Program-made: the position numbers and the translations under genes | In this document: positions 30,218 through 39,862 of the stretch, one piece after another | How the letters are laid out: every line of letters begins with the position of its first letter | How positions within the stretch are numbered: the first letter of the stretch is position 1 | Notes under the pieces: generated by a model | What the model was told of the DNA's origin: nothing | Database searches by the model: none | Seen by the model: the letters and a program-made list of their open reading frames with translations, nothing else | DNA from: Apostichopus leukothele | Lineage: Eukaryota; Echinodermata; Holothuroidea; Aspidochirotida; Stichopodidae | Assembly (NCBI GenBank): GCA_010014835.2 | Contig: JAAAKB020000001.1 | Location: forward strand, 1,340,064 to 1,379,925 | Length of the DNA stretch: 39,862 bases | Direction: 5' to 3'

Positions 30218-33079
30218 GAACGAAGAATTTATAGGTGTTTATTGGAAGAGAGAGTTTCTTAGCTGGTAAAACAGCCCCCCAAAAAAAGAAGGAAATGTCT
30301 GAAGGAGTGAACTCAAAATGTGACCTCAGATTATCAAAATGTTTATTCCATGAGACTTCTTTTTGTGTGATATTTTTGTGATTTACATCGGAGACATGTG
30401 ATATCCTATCAAATTACCCATTCAGCGCATATCTTGGATATCAGATCTGCGAGTCAAAAATAATTCGACCAGGCTTGATGTTGCGGCATTCATGTTTTAT
30501 GTGGATGTCGATATCATTAGATATCGATTTGTGTTTCATCTGTATACGAGAGATTTGGGCAAAGGATTGAATTGGACAAGAATTTCATCAACCTTTTTAT
30601 GTTTTACACCTTCTTGGAACATTTTCCTGCAAGAGTTTTGAAACTGAAGGTGGAAACTTTCACTGTTCTGCTGATTTTTGTGTGTTTGAGTAAGTTTCTT
30701 GAAGTATAAATAATAAAAGATACTAGATGCTTTGAGATGCAGACAAGATGAGGCAGTAAACTTAAATTACCAGGCACATGCCCTTTCTTGTCTATTTAAG
30801 ACAGTTTTTAGAGTCTGCTTTGATAAATTTGTTTATGCTATTATTTAGTTCCAAAATCTCATGGAAGATTTCATTTCCATAAGTGAAGTAAGTACAAGCA
30901 AAATTTCTTAGAATCTCTCAATTTGCTTTTCCTGGGGGATGAAATGCAGAAATCAAATCATATTTTTCTTTTTAAGTACACATCTTCCCTTCTAATTGGT
31001 TGATTGAATAGAAAATGTTATTAATTGGTATTATCACTAAATAGAACAATGTCAGTAGGAGCTCATGGAATAAACTTTGCCTTATAAGTAAAACAAGATA
31101 TTGGTTTCTCATTATTGGTCATTTTATTGTTTATATGTGGTCTTGTTCTTGATTTTTTAAGTGATTGCTTTACTTTATAATGAGGGAAGAAGATATATTG
31201 AGAACATTGAATGAAATTATTTTTCAAGAAGCAGCAGGGAAAGAGTCATTTGGCTATTAATGCCTAAAGAGTGTGCCATCCAAGGGAAGGAGCAATGACA
31301 ATAACATTCATGCTGGAAATTAAACTTTCCCCCAACTCCCCTTTTTCCTCACCCTCCTGTCACATGTTCTGTTGCTAAACAATCTTCCCAAAATGCAAAA
31401 CAATTGTTGGATGTTAGCAATTTGTAATCAGGAACTGATCACAATTGAATTGTGAAAGTTGTGTCATAACTACAACTTTTGGAAATGGCAAAACAGACCC
31501 ATACTTTCAAATATTCTTTACATAATTGTGAAGATGATTCTGGATCAAACATGATGCTACTTTCTCCCCTTTTTCTCCCCTTTTTAACAGAAGACAAATT
31601 AAAATAGGATGTTCTATGACAAGTGATGTAATATTAGAAACAGCATCAACTTTTTATTGACAATTTCAGTTTATTTACAAAACCATTATACATTCATCAT
31701 AAATTATGAACAAAAATGTTTCGGATTGTGTTTCATACTGCAAACAGGGACAACTAGATGTGTCGCCATAATCTAACAATCTTAGAAACAAATGGCAAAC
31801 AGCCCTGTTTCAAAATCGGCCAGTAAAACTGTTACCTCTAAATACTTATTTACACAAACTGTTTGTGCATCGTTGCTTTGAAATATGTCTATCCATAAGT
31901 CTATCCATAAATATTTATTGGTTAATATGAGAAAAGATCATCTATTAAATAAAATTAATTAGGGCAACATGTAATGAATATACAGTACAATTTATTAAGG
32001 AATTTATGGTCGTCCCTTGGATAACCAGGTCTTAAGTTGTGGTTGTCCAAAAAGAAACTCTGGACAGCAAATTTGTAGCAAATGTCAAAGGTTCAATATG
32101 TATACTGTAGGAGAAATGAGTAGTAGGTTTGGCATGTAAAACAGCAGCTTTGAGCCAGTACAACTCTCCTTTGGGTGGATTGTAGGCATACCACTACTCT
32201 CTTGCATTTCAGCATCTCCACAGTGATGTAGGGCAATATCAACTTATCATTTGACCTATTAGTTGTATTTAGTTACAATGTACTCATTTCAAATTTCAAC
32301 AACAAGTCAACCGTTTGACGACTTCCAAAGCTACTTTTGTTCGTCCATACATAAATTTGGTCCTCTCTGATCATCGTTAAACATTTTCTCTGACGAGTTA
32401 TGATAAATAACATCATACACATTGACATCTATAACATTACATGTAACTGTAATAAGGTTTGTTGATACTTGTTAGGTTAGGTAAGCTATTTTTCAGTTCT
32501 GATTATTCTTCTCAATTCATTTGCAGCCTTTAAAACACATTTTTAAATCATTTGTATTTGCTCAAAAAACTTCCATTAAAAGATGTCTACATACACTCTG
32601 TATGATGAGACGTTCATCCAATGTTGAAATATGAAATTAGCTAAATTTTCTTAAAGTTATTGATTTTGAGATTATGGCTATCGAAAGTAGAACCCACTTC
32701 TGGAGAATTCTGGGAAAAGTCACATGACTATCACTGAAGCCTTGGAAAGCACTCACTGCAGAATGAACCGGTTTTTCCTTCGTAAGTAATTCTATTGTTT
32801 TTTCCTTCAGACACATAGCTTCTCATTCAAGCTGCACACCTAGGTAATGGAATCATTTGGGAGCATGTTTGGGGGAAGAAAACCTTTAGAAAAAAGTTCA
32901 AATCTGCAAATATTCATCTTATTTGTGGAGTGATGTATTTCAATGTAATTAACAAAATCATTAAAATTTTTCCATCTCTTTCATGTTTATAATATTTGAT
33001 TACATGTTTAGTTGTTGGATAATGCTTGTCCTTAAATTATGTTCAAGCGGCGGTCATTTCGGCAAGCCAACCAAATTTT
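30218..33079. other. Convergent intergenic region with both 3' untranslated regions
   Basis: NDUFB10 ends from the left and tektin-4 from the right. Plus-strand AATAAA at 30712-30717 and 31069-31074 are candidate ends for NDUFB10. On the minus strand AATAAA near 31652 could end a long tektin mRNA. No exon is seen between them. Confidence 0.55.
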
Positions 33080-36000
33080 TTACTGGTAGCCGACGAGGCG
33101 CGAAGTCGAAGGGTAACGGGTCCTGAATTTCAAGCACTTGTCACGGTCGATGAAGATGCTGTTCTTCTTCAGTGCGATCTCCTTCTCGAGGGTCATCCTC
33201 GTGTCCATCAGATCCTTGAGAGAGGCTTGAGAATCGGCCAGTTTCTGGTTGAGGTGATCGATGGAATTCTGAATTTCACCCACCTCTTGAACCATCCTAA
33301 AATGGAAAGGTTTATTATGGGTTATCTTTTGTGACAATTTTCATGAAAGAATATGATGATGAAACAAGTAGAATGGCTTCTTCTGACGGTAGATATAACA
33401 AGGTAACCTCTCGTTGAATATTCTTGGGAGTATTGAATAAGCATCACTGTTACATGGGGTCAGAGATTATTTTAAGATGGCAAAATTAGTCTTTGAGACA
33501 ACCGGTGACATGAGTGAGAAATTTGGATTCTTTTATGAGTTACTTTACTTTGCAAATTGCTCTATACCTAACAAAAAGCATTCGCGCTTTTTGTCCATAA
33601 AGATAAGATCTTTGCAAATCTGTATCATTCGATCAGTCTTGAAATCCCAATTAGTGTAGTTATCATTGTATGAGTTGTCTGTCTCTACTAAAGCAAAATT
33701 AAGAAATAGTTTTGCTTCTTTAATGGTTTATAATTGTGCTCTTCATCCATGAAGCATCTACTAATCAGCGACACCATTCTCTTACACTCAACGTAGAGAG
33801 TTGCTGTAGCACAGAGCTAAGTATTACAAAATTATTATTACAAGGTATTACAAATTTCTTTTAAATTTGACCAAATGAGCAAAATTGATAGTCCAAACAA
33901 TTCTGGAAGGAATGACTGATTGTTTCACTGTAAACACACTGGAACTCTCTCAGACATCCCCAAGCGGAGGTGATGAGAGCCAGGTTTTGTCCTAGGGGAA
34001 AATTATCAACTTTCTTTTAGGATTGACCAAAAAGCAAAATTGATTGTCCAAAAAGGTCAAGAAGGAATGACCGATTGCTCTCACTGAAAGTGGACTGGAT
34101 CTCTCTCAAGATTCCCCAAAGCTGAGGTGTTTAGAGCCAGGTCAGGCCCTCGGGAAAATAATGTCACTAGGCCTCCTTTTTGTTCTTTTCATTTTCCTTA
34201 TGTATGAAAATGAAAACACATTCTTTATTCTATATTTTCCTGGTACTCCTCGATGACGTCTTTCCACATAATTCACTCACAGCTCAAGGGCTGTGGCCCC
34301 CTGAGTGACCCCCCCCCCCCCTCGCTATGGAAGGACTCTTCCCAAGTAAAGACATTAATTGCCTTTGGACAAGAAGCTCTGTTGTAGATCACCCCTGTAC
34401 TGAGTGCACCAATCAATCATCCATGGTCAACAATTTATTACTGAAATTTACCTGAAATGCGCTGGATCTCGGCAGAGTTCTACATTTGGTCTGTTGGTCC
34501 TGCTATCTAGTCTGGTCTGGGAAACTTTCATCGGTGCCTCCTTGTCCTTGATGGACTTCTGCAGGAGACGGACATTGTCCTCCATGGAAGCAATTTCTTG
34601 GACGGTCTGTGACAATGGAATATGGGAAATATTACTAATCTGAAGTTAACTTGTGGATATATGGTGATCATATTCAAATTTCTGAAACAAAATTGCTGCA
34701 ATGTAATTAGAAGAGACAAAATAAATTACAAATGCAGCAGTTTCAAACAGTTGCTCAATAAACTTTTAGACACAGGTGCACAACAGATTCACTATGGATA
34801 GAAATCACTGGTTTTGCTGAAAACTGTCTCTTTGACTAGTGAGGGGGTTCATGTTCTGGAATCTTTTTGAAAATACACTATCATGCAGTAGCCAAAAGTC
34901 GTTGAAATAAAGTTGGGGTGGGAGGAGGGGGCGGGTGGAAGAAATTGGGTAATACTAGAGCAATCTCTATCTCCCCTCCTCCCTTTTGCCTGTGAACAAA
35001 TTGTTGGGTCATGCACTGATTTAGTGTACAACAAAAATAAAGGTGTGTGTTGTAGTGTCAGTAGACCAAATAGACATTATGCATACCTTTTGTAAATGAT
35101 TTTCCATCTTTGTCTTGGCATCATTCATCTCTTCGATTCTGCGAGCAAATTCTGAATTGACAGTGTTACATTGCTCGCGCATATCATTAGATGTGTCGGT
35201 GACAATCTGGTCGATAAGGTTACGTAGCTGCTGGGAGGCCAGTCTCTCGTGCTCAGCCCTTACGATGTTGTCGTGGGAAAACTCAGCCCAAGATTCAGGG
35301 GTGCTTTGGCTATAAAGAAGAATGAGAAAACAGCTCTGTGTATTAAGCAAAAATAAATAAATAGTACAGTTTGGAATATCTAGAAATTATGAAAATATAT
35401 AATAACCAGAAAGCCAAGCGGCTTTGTGATTCCTTGCCATCATGAAAATGTTTAGTCTGTTGCAAGATTTCATGAGTACAGTACATAATTAATGAGCACA
35501 ACATGTACATTAGCCTGATTGTAAATGGTATGAACCCAAGAAATGAAGGAGAAAATGTGAATATTTATTCCTAAATGTTCCAATATCCTGAAAGAACAGT
35601 GTTCCTACATGAAATATAGACATATAGATGTTTGACTAAAATCAGCCATGTCACTATGCAACCATCTCTTTAACAATTGAATGAAAGCTCTTCATGAAAT
35701 TGTTTATACACATACTCCAACACAAAAGTCATCTCTAAGGTATAAATAATTTTCCAAGAGAGACCAATTGAGGTAACTTTTGGACTCTTTGAGCCCTGCC
35801 TGAGTCATATCAGCATTTTATTCGGGCAAAAATATTATGACATTATCTGTCACTTTGAACTTTGAATGACAAGGTCAAGTGCTATTTCCTAGTGGGCACA
35901 CCTGGTGTTTTGACACGTGGTGACCTGAAATGAACTCTGACCTACATCAATTTTGTACAAACTATACAAAACATAAGGCTATCATACCATGCATATGAGC

Positions 36001-38024
36001 TCCTTATATGTTCTGGAGATGTTCAAGATTTTTCCACTTTTTTTCAAAAAATATCTGTACTTTCTTTGTTTCATCTCAAGCTTTTGGATTACAAGACCTT
36101 TCCACTGATATTCCACATCCAAAATACCTTGTTTCATCATATGAAGTTCATAGTCATGCAGGGGAGGGGGTACTTACACATTGTTGAATTTAGCAGATCC
36201 TTCCTTGTACTGGATTTCTGTAGAATTATTGTTCAGTCCTGTACATTTCTCATCGATTTCAAACGCTTGAACTTTGTCAGACCAGTCCATGGTAAGCTTG
36301 TGCTTAGCACCACGATTCAACCTAGTGAAAGAAGTAATAGAAAGATGAAGAACAAAGTTATTATGGAAGTAAGTAAATTTTCATTAAATTCCTCAAGAAC
36401 AGCAAACTTAGAACAAGTTTCTGCCACTCTGCCATGATGTTCAATTATTTGGGAAATTGTAAAGGCTTCTAGCAAACTTTCCTTTTAATCTACTGCAGGA
36501 CAAACATTTAAAGGTAGTTCGGTCATCCAAGACGACCAAATTTCTGTTCCGACAACCAAACTCATCTGTGCAGGTTTTCCAGCAGACCAATAGTTGTTTA
36601 CATCAAGTTCAGATTGCAAAATGTAACTTAATACCCCCAAATAGGTTAAATTAGAAATTGATATCATTCCATTAGACCGAGTGGTCTTTTCACTAACCTA
36701 CATGTATGTCTCGTACAGTGTAACTATTTGTCATTGTTATTTTGCAACATGTTTAGCAAACAAAAAATTTGCTGTTCGGACAACCAAATCGTAAGGCCTG
36801 GTTGTCCGAACGAAAACCATGAGAAAAACTTAAAAATTTGCACTGTGCTGTGTATGATATGTGCTGATAAGAAATCCTTCAAATCACAATCAACGAATAA
36901 TGTCACAAGTTCATGTACAGTTACTTACTTGATTTGTCTATCTGCATTTTCAATTGTTCTCTTAAGCAAATCTTGCACTTTCCTGATAATTTCGACTTCC
37001 TGTGGCAAAGACAAAAAGATAAGCATATAAACATGTTAAACAATATGAAAAAATAACACCTATTTGATTGGATTACATAATTTATGGTTTGGTATTAGTT
37101 TTAAAATTATTATTATTTTTTTTTTTAGAATGAAGATGAAGTTTTCTTGTTCAAAGTTTTCGGTTCTGACCTAGGGCTCAACATTCTAAAGTCAGCTATT
37201 CTAAGAACGTTGAATTAGAAACAAAACATTTCAATGAGTTAAACAACTTTTACGGTAAAATGCTTATATTGTTTTAAAATGATCAACAATTTGCTGGCAT
37301 AATTGGATGCAATAAACTGATGACCCAAAAAGACATAAAAATGCAAAGGATTTAAATAAGTGGGTGGGAAGGATAAGTCCACGAGTGAATAATTTTCTGA
37401 GAACAAATATATTTATATATTTTTTACAATACTTTCACTCACCTTATTAAGGGCTAGCTCCACTCGATCCCCCACTAAATCAACTTCTTGTCTTCGGCTT
37501 CTGCAATCCAGATTGTCTTGCGCAATGTTGAGAGGGACCTCCGTAGCGTCTAGAGCATTCTCCAGTCGCTTCTTCTGAACGCAAAGGAGATCAGTTTCTT
37601 CAATCATTTCCTTGATCTCTCTGTCCAGTTCAACCTTCCAGAAATTGATATCGTTCATCCTCTCGGCCAGTTTCTTTGTCGCATCTGCTTGGGTTCTTTG
37701 CGTCAAAGCTTCTGTTTCGTTGGACAACTGCTTGGATTCATGCTTGAGTCGTTCTGCGTTGTCGCGATCTGTGAAGCTCTGGTAATATCGCTGGTAATTT
37801 GACTGGTGCCATTCTTCGGGTGTGTGCTTGGCAGAACGGAAACCTGTAGAACCAGGGGCACCCATTGGAATTCCGATTGCCCCACTTTCTCCAAGAGTGG
37901 CTACTTTAGCAAGACTTTTGGCGAGGGCCTCATCTGTCTTTGTCCCAATAGTTGTCATTGCAGGAGCCATAGGATAAGGAGGACTTCTTGTCCGTGATAA
38001 GAGAGTTGCACCAGCATCAGCCAT
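33080..38024 (-). CDS. TEKT4: Tektin-4 (tektin A1 class), six coding exons
   Basis: Tektins are coiled-coil filament proteins inside the doublet microtubules of cilia and sperm flagella. Coding exons on the minus strand are 37443-38024, 36929-36999, 36178-36321, 35087-35309, 34452-34606 and 33080-33296, all GT-AG with matching phases, giving 463 residues (human TEKT4 435). The tektin signature nonapeptide RPNVELCRD is present at about residues 379-387. Class-diagnostic blocks are LENALDATEVPLNIAQDNL (exon 1), RTIENADRQIK (exon 2), SWAEFSHDNIVRAEHERLAS (exon 4), IKDKEAPMKVSQTRLDSR (exon 5) and the tail NSIFIDRDKCLKFRTRYPST...GYQ; these match TEKT4 better than other tektins. The first about 65 residues, rich in Ala, Gly and Ser, are specific to this protein. 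ATG 38024 has a good context (ACCATGG). It diverges from ALYREF and converges with NDUFB10. Confidence 0.95.
33297..34451 (-). other. Tektin-4 intron 5
   Basis: 1,155 bases. It holds the tandem duplication at 33855-34165 and a C13 run (34309-34321). Confidence 0.9.
33855..34165. repeat. Tandem duplication, two units of about 155 bases
   Basis: Units at 33855-34010 and 34011-34165 share TTTCTTTTA..ATTGACCAAA, AGCAAAATTGAT.GTCCAAA, AGGAATGAC.GATTG, CTCTCTCA..A..TCCCCAA and GAGCCAGGT in order. About a fifth of positions differ, so the duplication is old. It is intronic. Confidence 0.85.
34607..35086 (-). other. Tektin-4 intron 4
   Basis: 480 bases between the exon ending HLQK and the exon starting TVQEIA. 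Nothing else recognised. Confidence 0.9.
35310..36177 (-). other. Tektin-4 intron 3
   Basis: 868 bases. It contains a degenerate copy of the half-site repeat (about 35780-36030). Confidence 0.9.
35780..36030 (-). repeat. Degenerate copy of the half-site repeat family in a tektin-4 intron
   Basis: CTCTGAC.TA.ATCA..TTTTG, then TACAAACTATACAA, ACATA, TACCATGC and ATATGAGCTCCTT..ATGTTCTGG align in order with 13535-13625. Half-sites are mostly mutated (AAGGTCAAGTG, GGTGACCTGAAATGA). Confidence 0.6.
36322..36928 (-). other. Tektin-4 intron 2
   Basis: 607 bases, donor GTAAGT, acceptor TTTCACTAG. Nothing else recognised. Confidence 0.9.
37000..37442 (-). other. Tektin-4 intron 1
   Basis: 443 bases, donor GTGAGT, acceptor TTTGCCACAG. 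Nothing else recognised. Confidence 0.9.
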
Positions 38025-39263
38025 GGTTAAATAGAGTATTAGTTATTCAATTTCAAACTCTGTGGAATCAAATTAAAAGGGCATTCATGTCATATTGTGA
38101 GTACTAAAATTGAATGAAATGTAACACAACAACAACAAATGAAACAACATGTTATCATAATGCTAGGCTTACATATATTGTTTTCTTTAAATTATAAGAA
38201 TATGTTTCCATTAGCTTGCTAACTAGGTCAAGTTTCATCTTCATGTCTTGTCTTGCCAATTGTAATGGCCTCATTGTAATATGGCTGTGAAAGCTTGTCA
38301 TAAGTGAAGACATTCCTCAACACAGCCTAAGAGCAAGCTTTATTGTAGGCAACAGCCTTGCACGACTTGACTTGAGAGCCTTATAGTTAAAGTTGTAGTT
38401 AAAAGCTAGACATATTTACACTTTCAAGAAATGACAAGGAAACAGTGTTATAATTATATATTGCTTAAATTATGAAAAGGCACAACCTAGAATTACTGCT
38501 GCCACAAGCTAGACTCCTAAAAGCGACCTGTGAACACACTAGGCCTTCTTACTTAGACTATGAAAGCCTTAGCCTACTCTGTCTTACTACTACAATTAGT
38601 AGGACTAGGCCTAGGCCTAGATCCATATTGAAAATTGAGGCTAGCTGTGTTTGTCTTTTCTTGTTATTCATTGATGGACTATACTTCGAAGCTTACCACA
38701 AGAAACATCCAAGATTACCAAAGTGAAGTTAAGAAAATGACGCTGACAGCAAGTTTCAAAGCTTCCACTTGAAAAGACAACTGAAGTTTATGGTTCAACC
38801 AAGTTCCGCTTGTAAGTTGTACGTACTGTAGGACCTATTTCTTCTATCTAATATGTGCTTGTTCTATTCATTGCACACCGGTCACCCTCACATGCATTAT
38901 GTGTACATCTTCACCAGTAGCAACCATTCTGTCCTTTTGTTGATAGTTGTCATAACGATGACCTCGTTATGAATATTTAGTACCATAGCATACAGAAACG
39001 CCTGAAAAGTATAGTCTACGAAACTTCAGCCATTTTGTTTGAATTTCAGCTGCTCACACGAATAACCCACGCGGACTCAGCGTTAACGTTTATTTATTGT
39101 GTATGTACGTTGGCCAACATAGACAATCGGTGTGTAGTTTCTGTGTGTTACTTGGTCCTCTTGGTTTGATACTGCTCCACTACCGTCCTGGGATCACCTT
39201 CATTATTCAACTTCTTCCACAATAAGGGTTTCTTCAGAACTAGCACTCGCAAATATTAGTAAC
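38025..39263. promoter_or_regulatory. Divergent intergenic region between tektin-4 and ALYREF
   Basis: 1,239 bases hold the 5' ends and promoters of both genes. It contains an AGGCCTA cluster (38605-38622) and a perfect hairpin palindrome CATAACGA-TGACC-TCGTTATG (38951-38971). I did not find a convincing RFX X-box for the ciliary gene; TAGCAAC near 38920 is only a half-match. Confidence 0.55.
38951..38971. repeat. Perfect 8-bp palindrome with 5-base spacer
   Basis: CATAACGA and TCGTTATG flank TGACC, about 290 bases upstream of the ALYREF start codon. It could be a dimeric protein-binding site. Confidence 0.5.
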
Positions 39264-39476
39264 ATGGGTGACAAAATTGATCAAAGTTTAGATGATATTA
39301 TCAAGCAGGATAGGGCCGGCAAACGCGGAAGGGGACGTGGACGCGGTGGTCGCGGTAGAGGTGGCGGTAATAGAGGTGGTGGATTTCAAACCCGCAATAG
39401 GGGTGGAAGAGGTGGTGGTGGCCCTGTGAGACGAGGCAGAGGATCCTCTAGAGGAAGACAAACACCCTACAGTAGA
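39264..39476 (+). CDS. ALYREF: ALYREF/THOC4 (Aly/REF export factor), first exon only
   Basis: ALYREF links spliced mRNA to the TREX complex and the NXF1 export receptor in the nucleus. The exon encodes 71 residues: the N-terminal UAP56-binding motif (MGDKIDQSLDDIIKQDR), then an Arg/Gly-rich region with RGRGRGG and GGGGPVRRGRG repeats, ending in TPYSR. This is the order seen in human ALYREF, where APYSR closes the same segment before the RRM. The donor GTAAGT (39477) is in phase 0; the RRM and the second UAP56-binding motif must lie beyond the window. The start context AACATGG is good and no other ATG competes. Confidence 0.92.
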
Positions 39477-39862
39477 GTAAGTGTTATTTCGATAGGCCTA
39501 GACTAGAGTGAAATGACGTTATATCCTAACAATAGTAACATCGACAATAAATCACATAACACTAGGCCTAGCCTACTATAGCCTTAACCTAACGTTAGGC
39601 TTATTGAATATATTAGTATGCCTAGGCTAACCCCACATTATATTTATTTGAACTACTAACAGTAACACAGCTAGGTTAGTATGTAGGCTAGCCCAAAACA
39701 CAAATAGCATAAGGTGGGCTTTGCCTAACGTTAGGCCTTACAAACAAAAAATGCATTGAATGATATAGGCCTACCTAGGCTGGATCGGATCGGGTCACTT
39801 TCCGCCATCGTTACTTTCCGCCATAACTTACCGCCACAGTTTTCGTGACTTTCCGCCATGGC
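39477..39862 (+). other. Start of ALYREF intron 1
   Basis: This intron start is dense in TAGGCCTA/CCTAGGC words and has two CCTAACGTTAGG palindromes (39588-39599, 39724-39735). It ends in the CCGCCAT motif cluster. Confidence 0.85.
39797..39862. mobile_element. Partial CCGCCAT-rich element cut by the window edge
   Basis: TTTCCGCCAT occurs three times, plus TTACCGCCA, within 66 bases, the same words as the element at 25031-25332. Only the left side is visible, so its class and length are inferred from that copy. Confidence 0.55.

Overview
The window is invertebrate deuterostome nuclear DNA, most likely from an echinoderm. It is AT-rich, has intron-split genes with GT-AG splice sites, and carries dispersed repeats plus clusters of the TAGGCCTA palindrome. 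The recognisable genes are animal genes: a ribosomal protein, a mitochondrial complex I subunit, a ciliary tektin of the tektin-4/A1 class and an mRNA export factor. A 100-N run at 11874-11973 shows that this is an assembled scaffold.

The left half (1 to about 18080) is gene-poor. It may start with the last coding exon of an unidentified gene (172-227). The rest is repeats: a two-unit tandem duplication (285-975), a tRNA-derived SINE (4832-5128), a reiterated element with AGGTCA-type half-sites spaced as DR1 and DR4 (6120-6540, and reversed at 12580-13800), a decayed gene of an uncharacterised cysteine-containing protein family split by a 1,086-bp hAT-like transposon with a perfect 8-bp target duplication (8061-10422), a minisatellite and two foldback elements.

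The right half holds four genes in two head-to-head pairs. RPL3 (minus, nine coding exons, 18082-24467) faces NDUFB10 (plus, four exons, 24855-30217) across about 360 bp. Tektin-4 (minus, six exons, 33080-38024) faces the first exon of ALYREF (plus, 39264-39476, continuing past the edge). NDUFB10 and tektin-4 converge on 30218-33079. RPL3 introns 4 to 7 each carry one copy of an approximately 80-nt C/D box snoRNA that resembles vertebrate SNORD83, which is hosted by RPL3 in vertebrates.

RPL3 and NDUFB10 serve cytosolic translation and mitochondrial respiration and probably share a bidirectional promoter. Tektin-4 belongs to ciliary doublet microtubules and ALYREF to mRNA export. The most useful leads are the conserved RPL3-NDUFB10 linkage, the alternating snoRNA copies, the nuclear-receptor-like half-site repeat and the CCGCCAT-rich inverted-repeat element (25031-25332, with a second partial copy at the window end).
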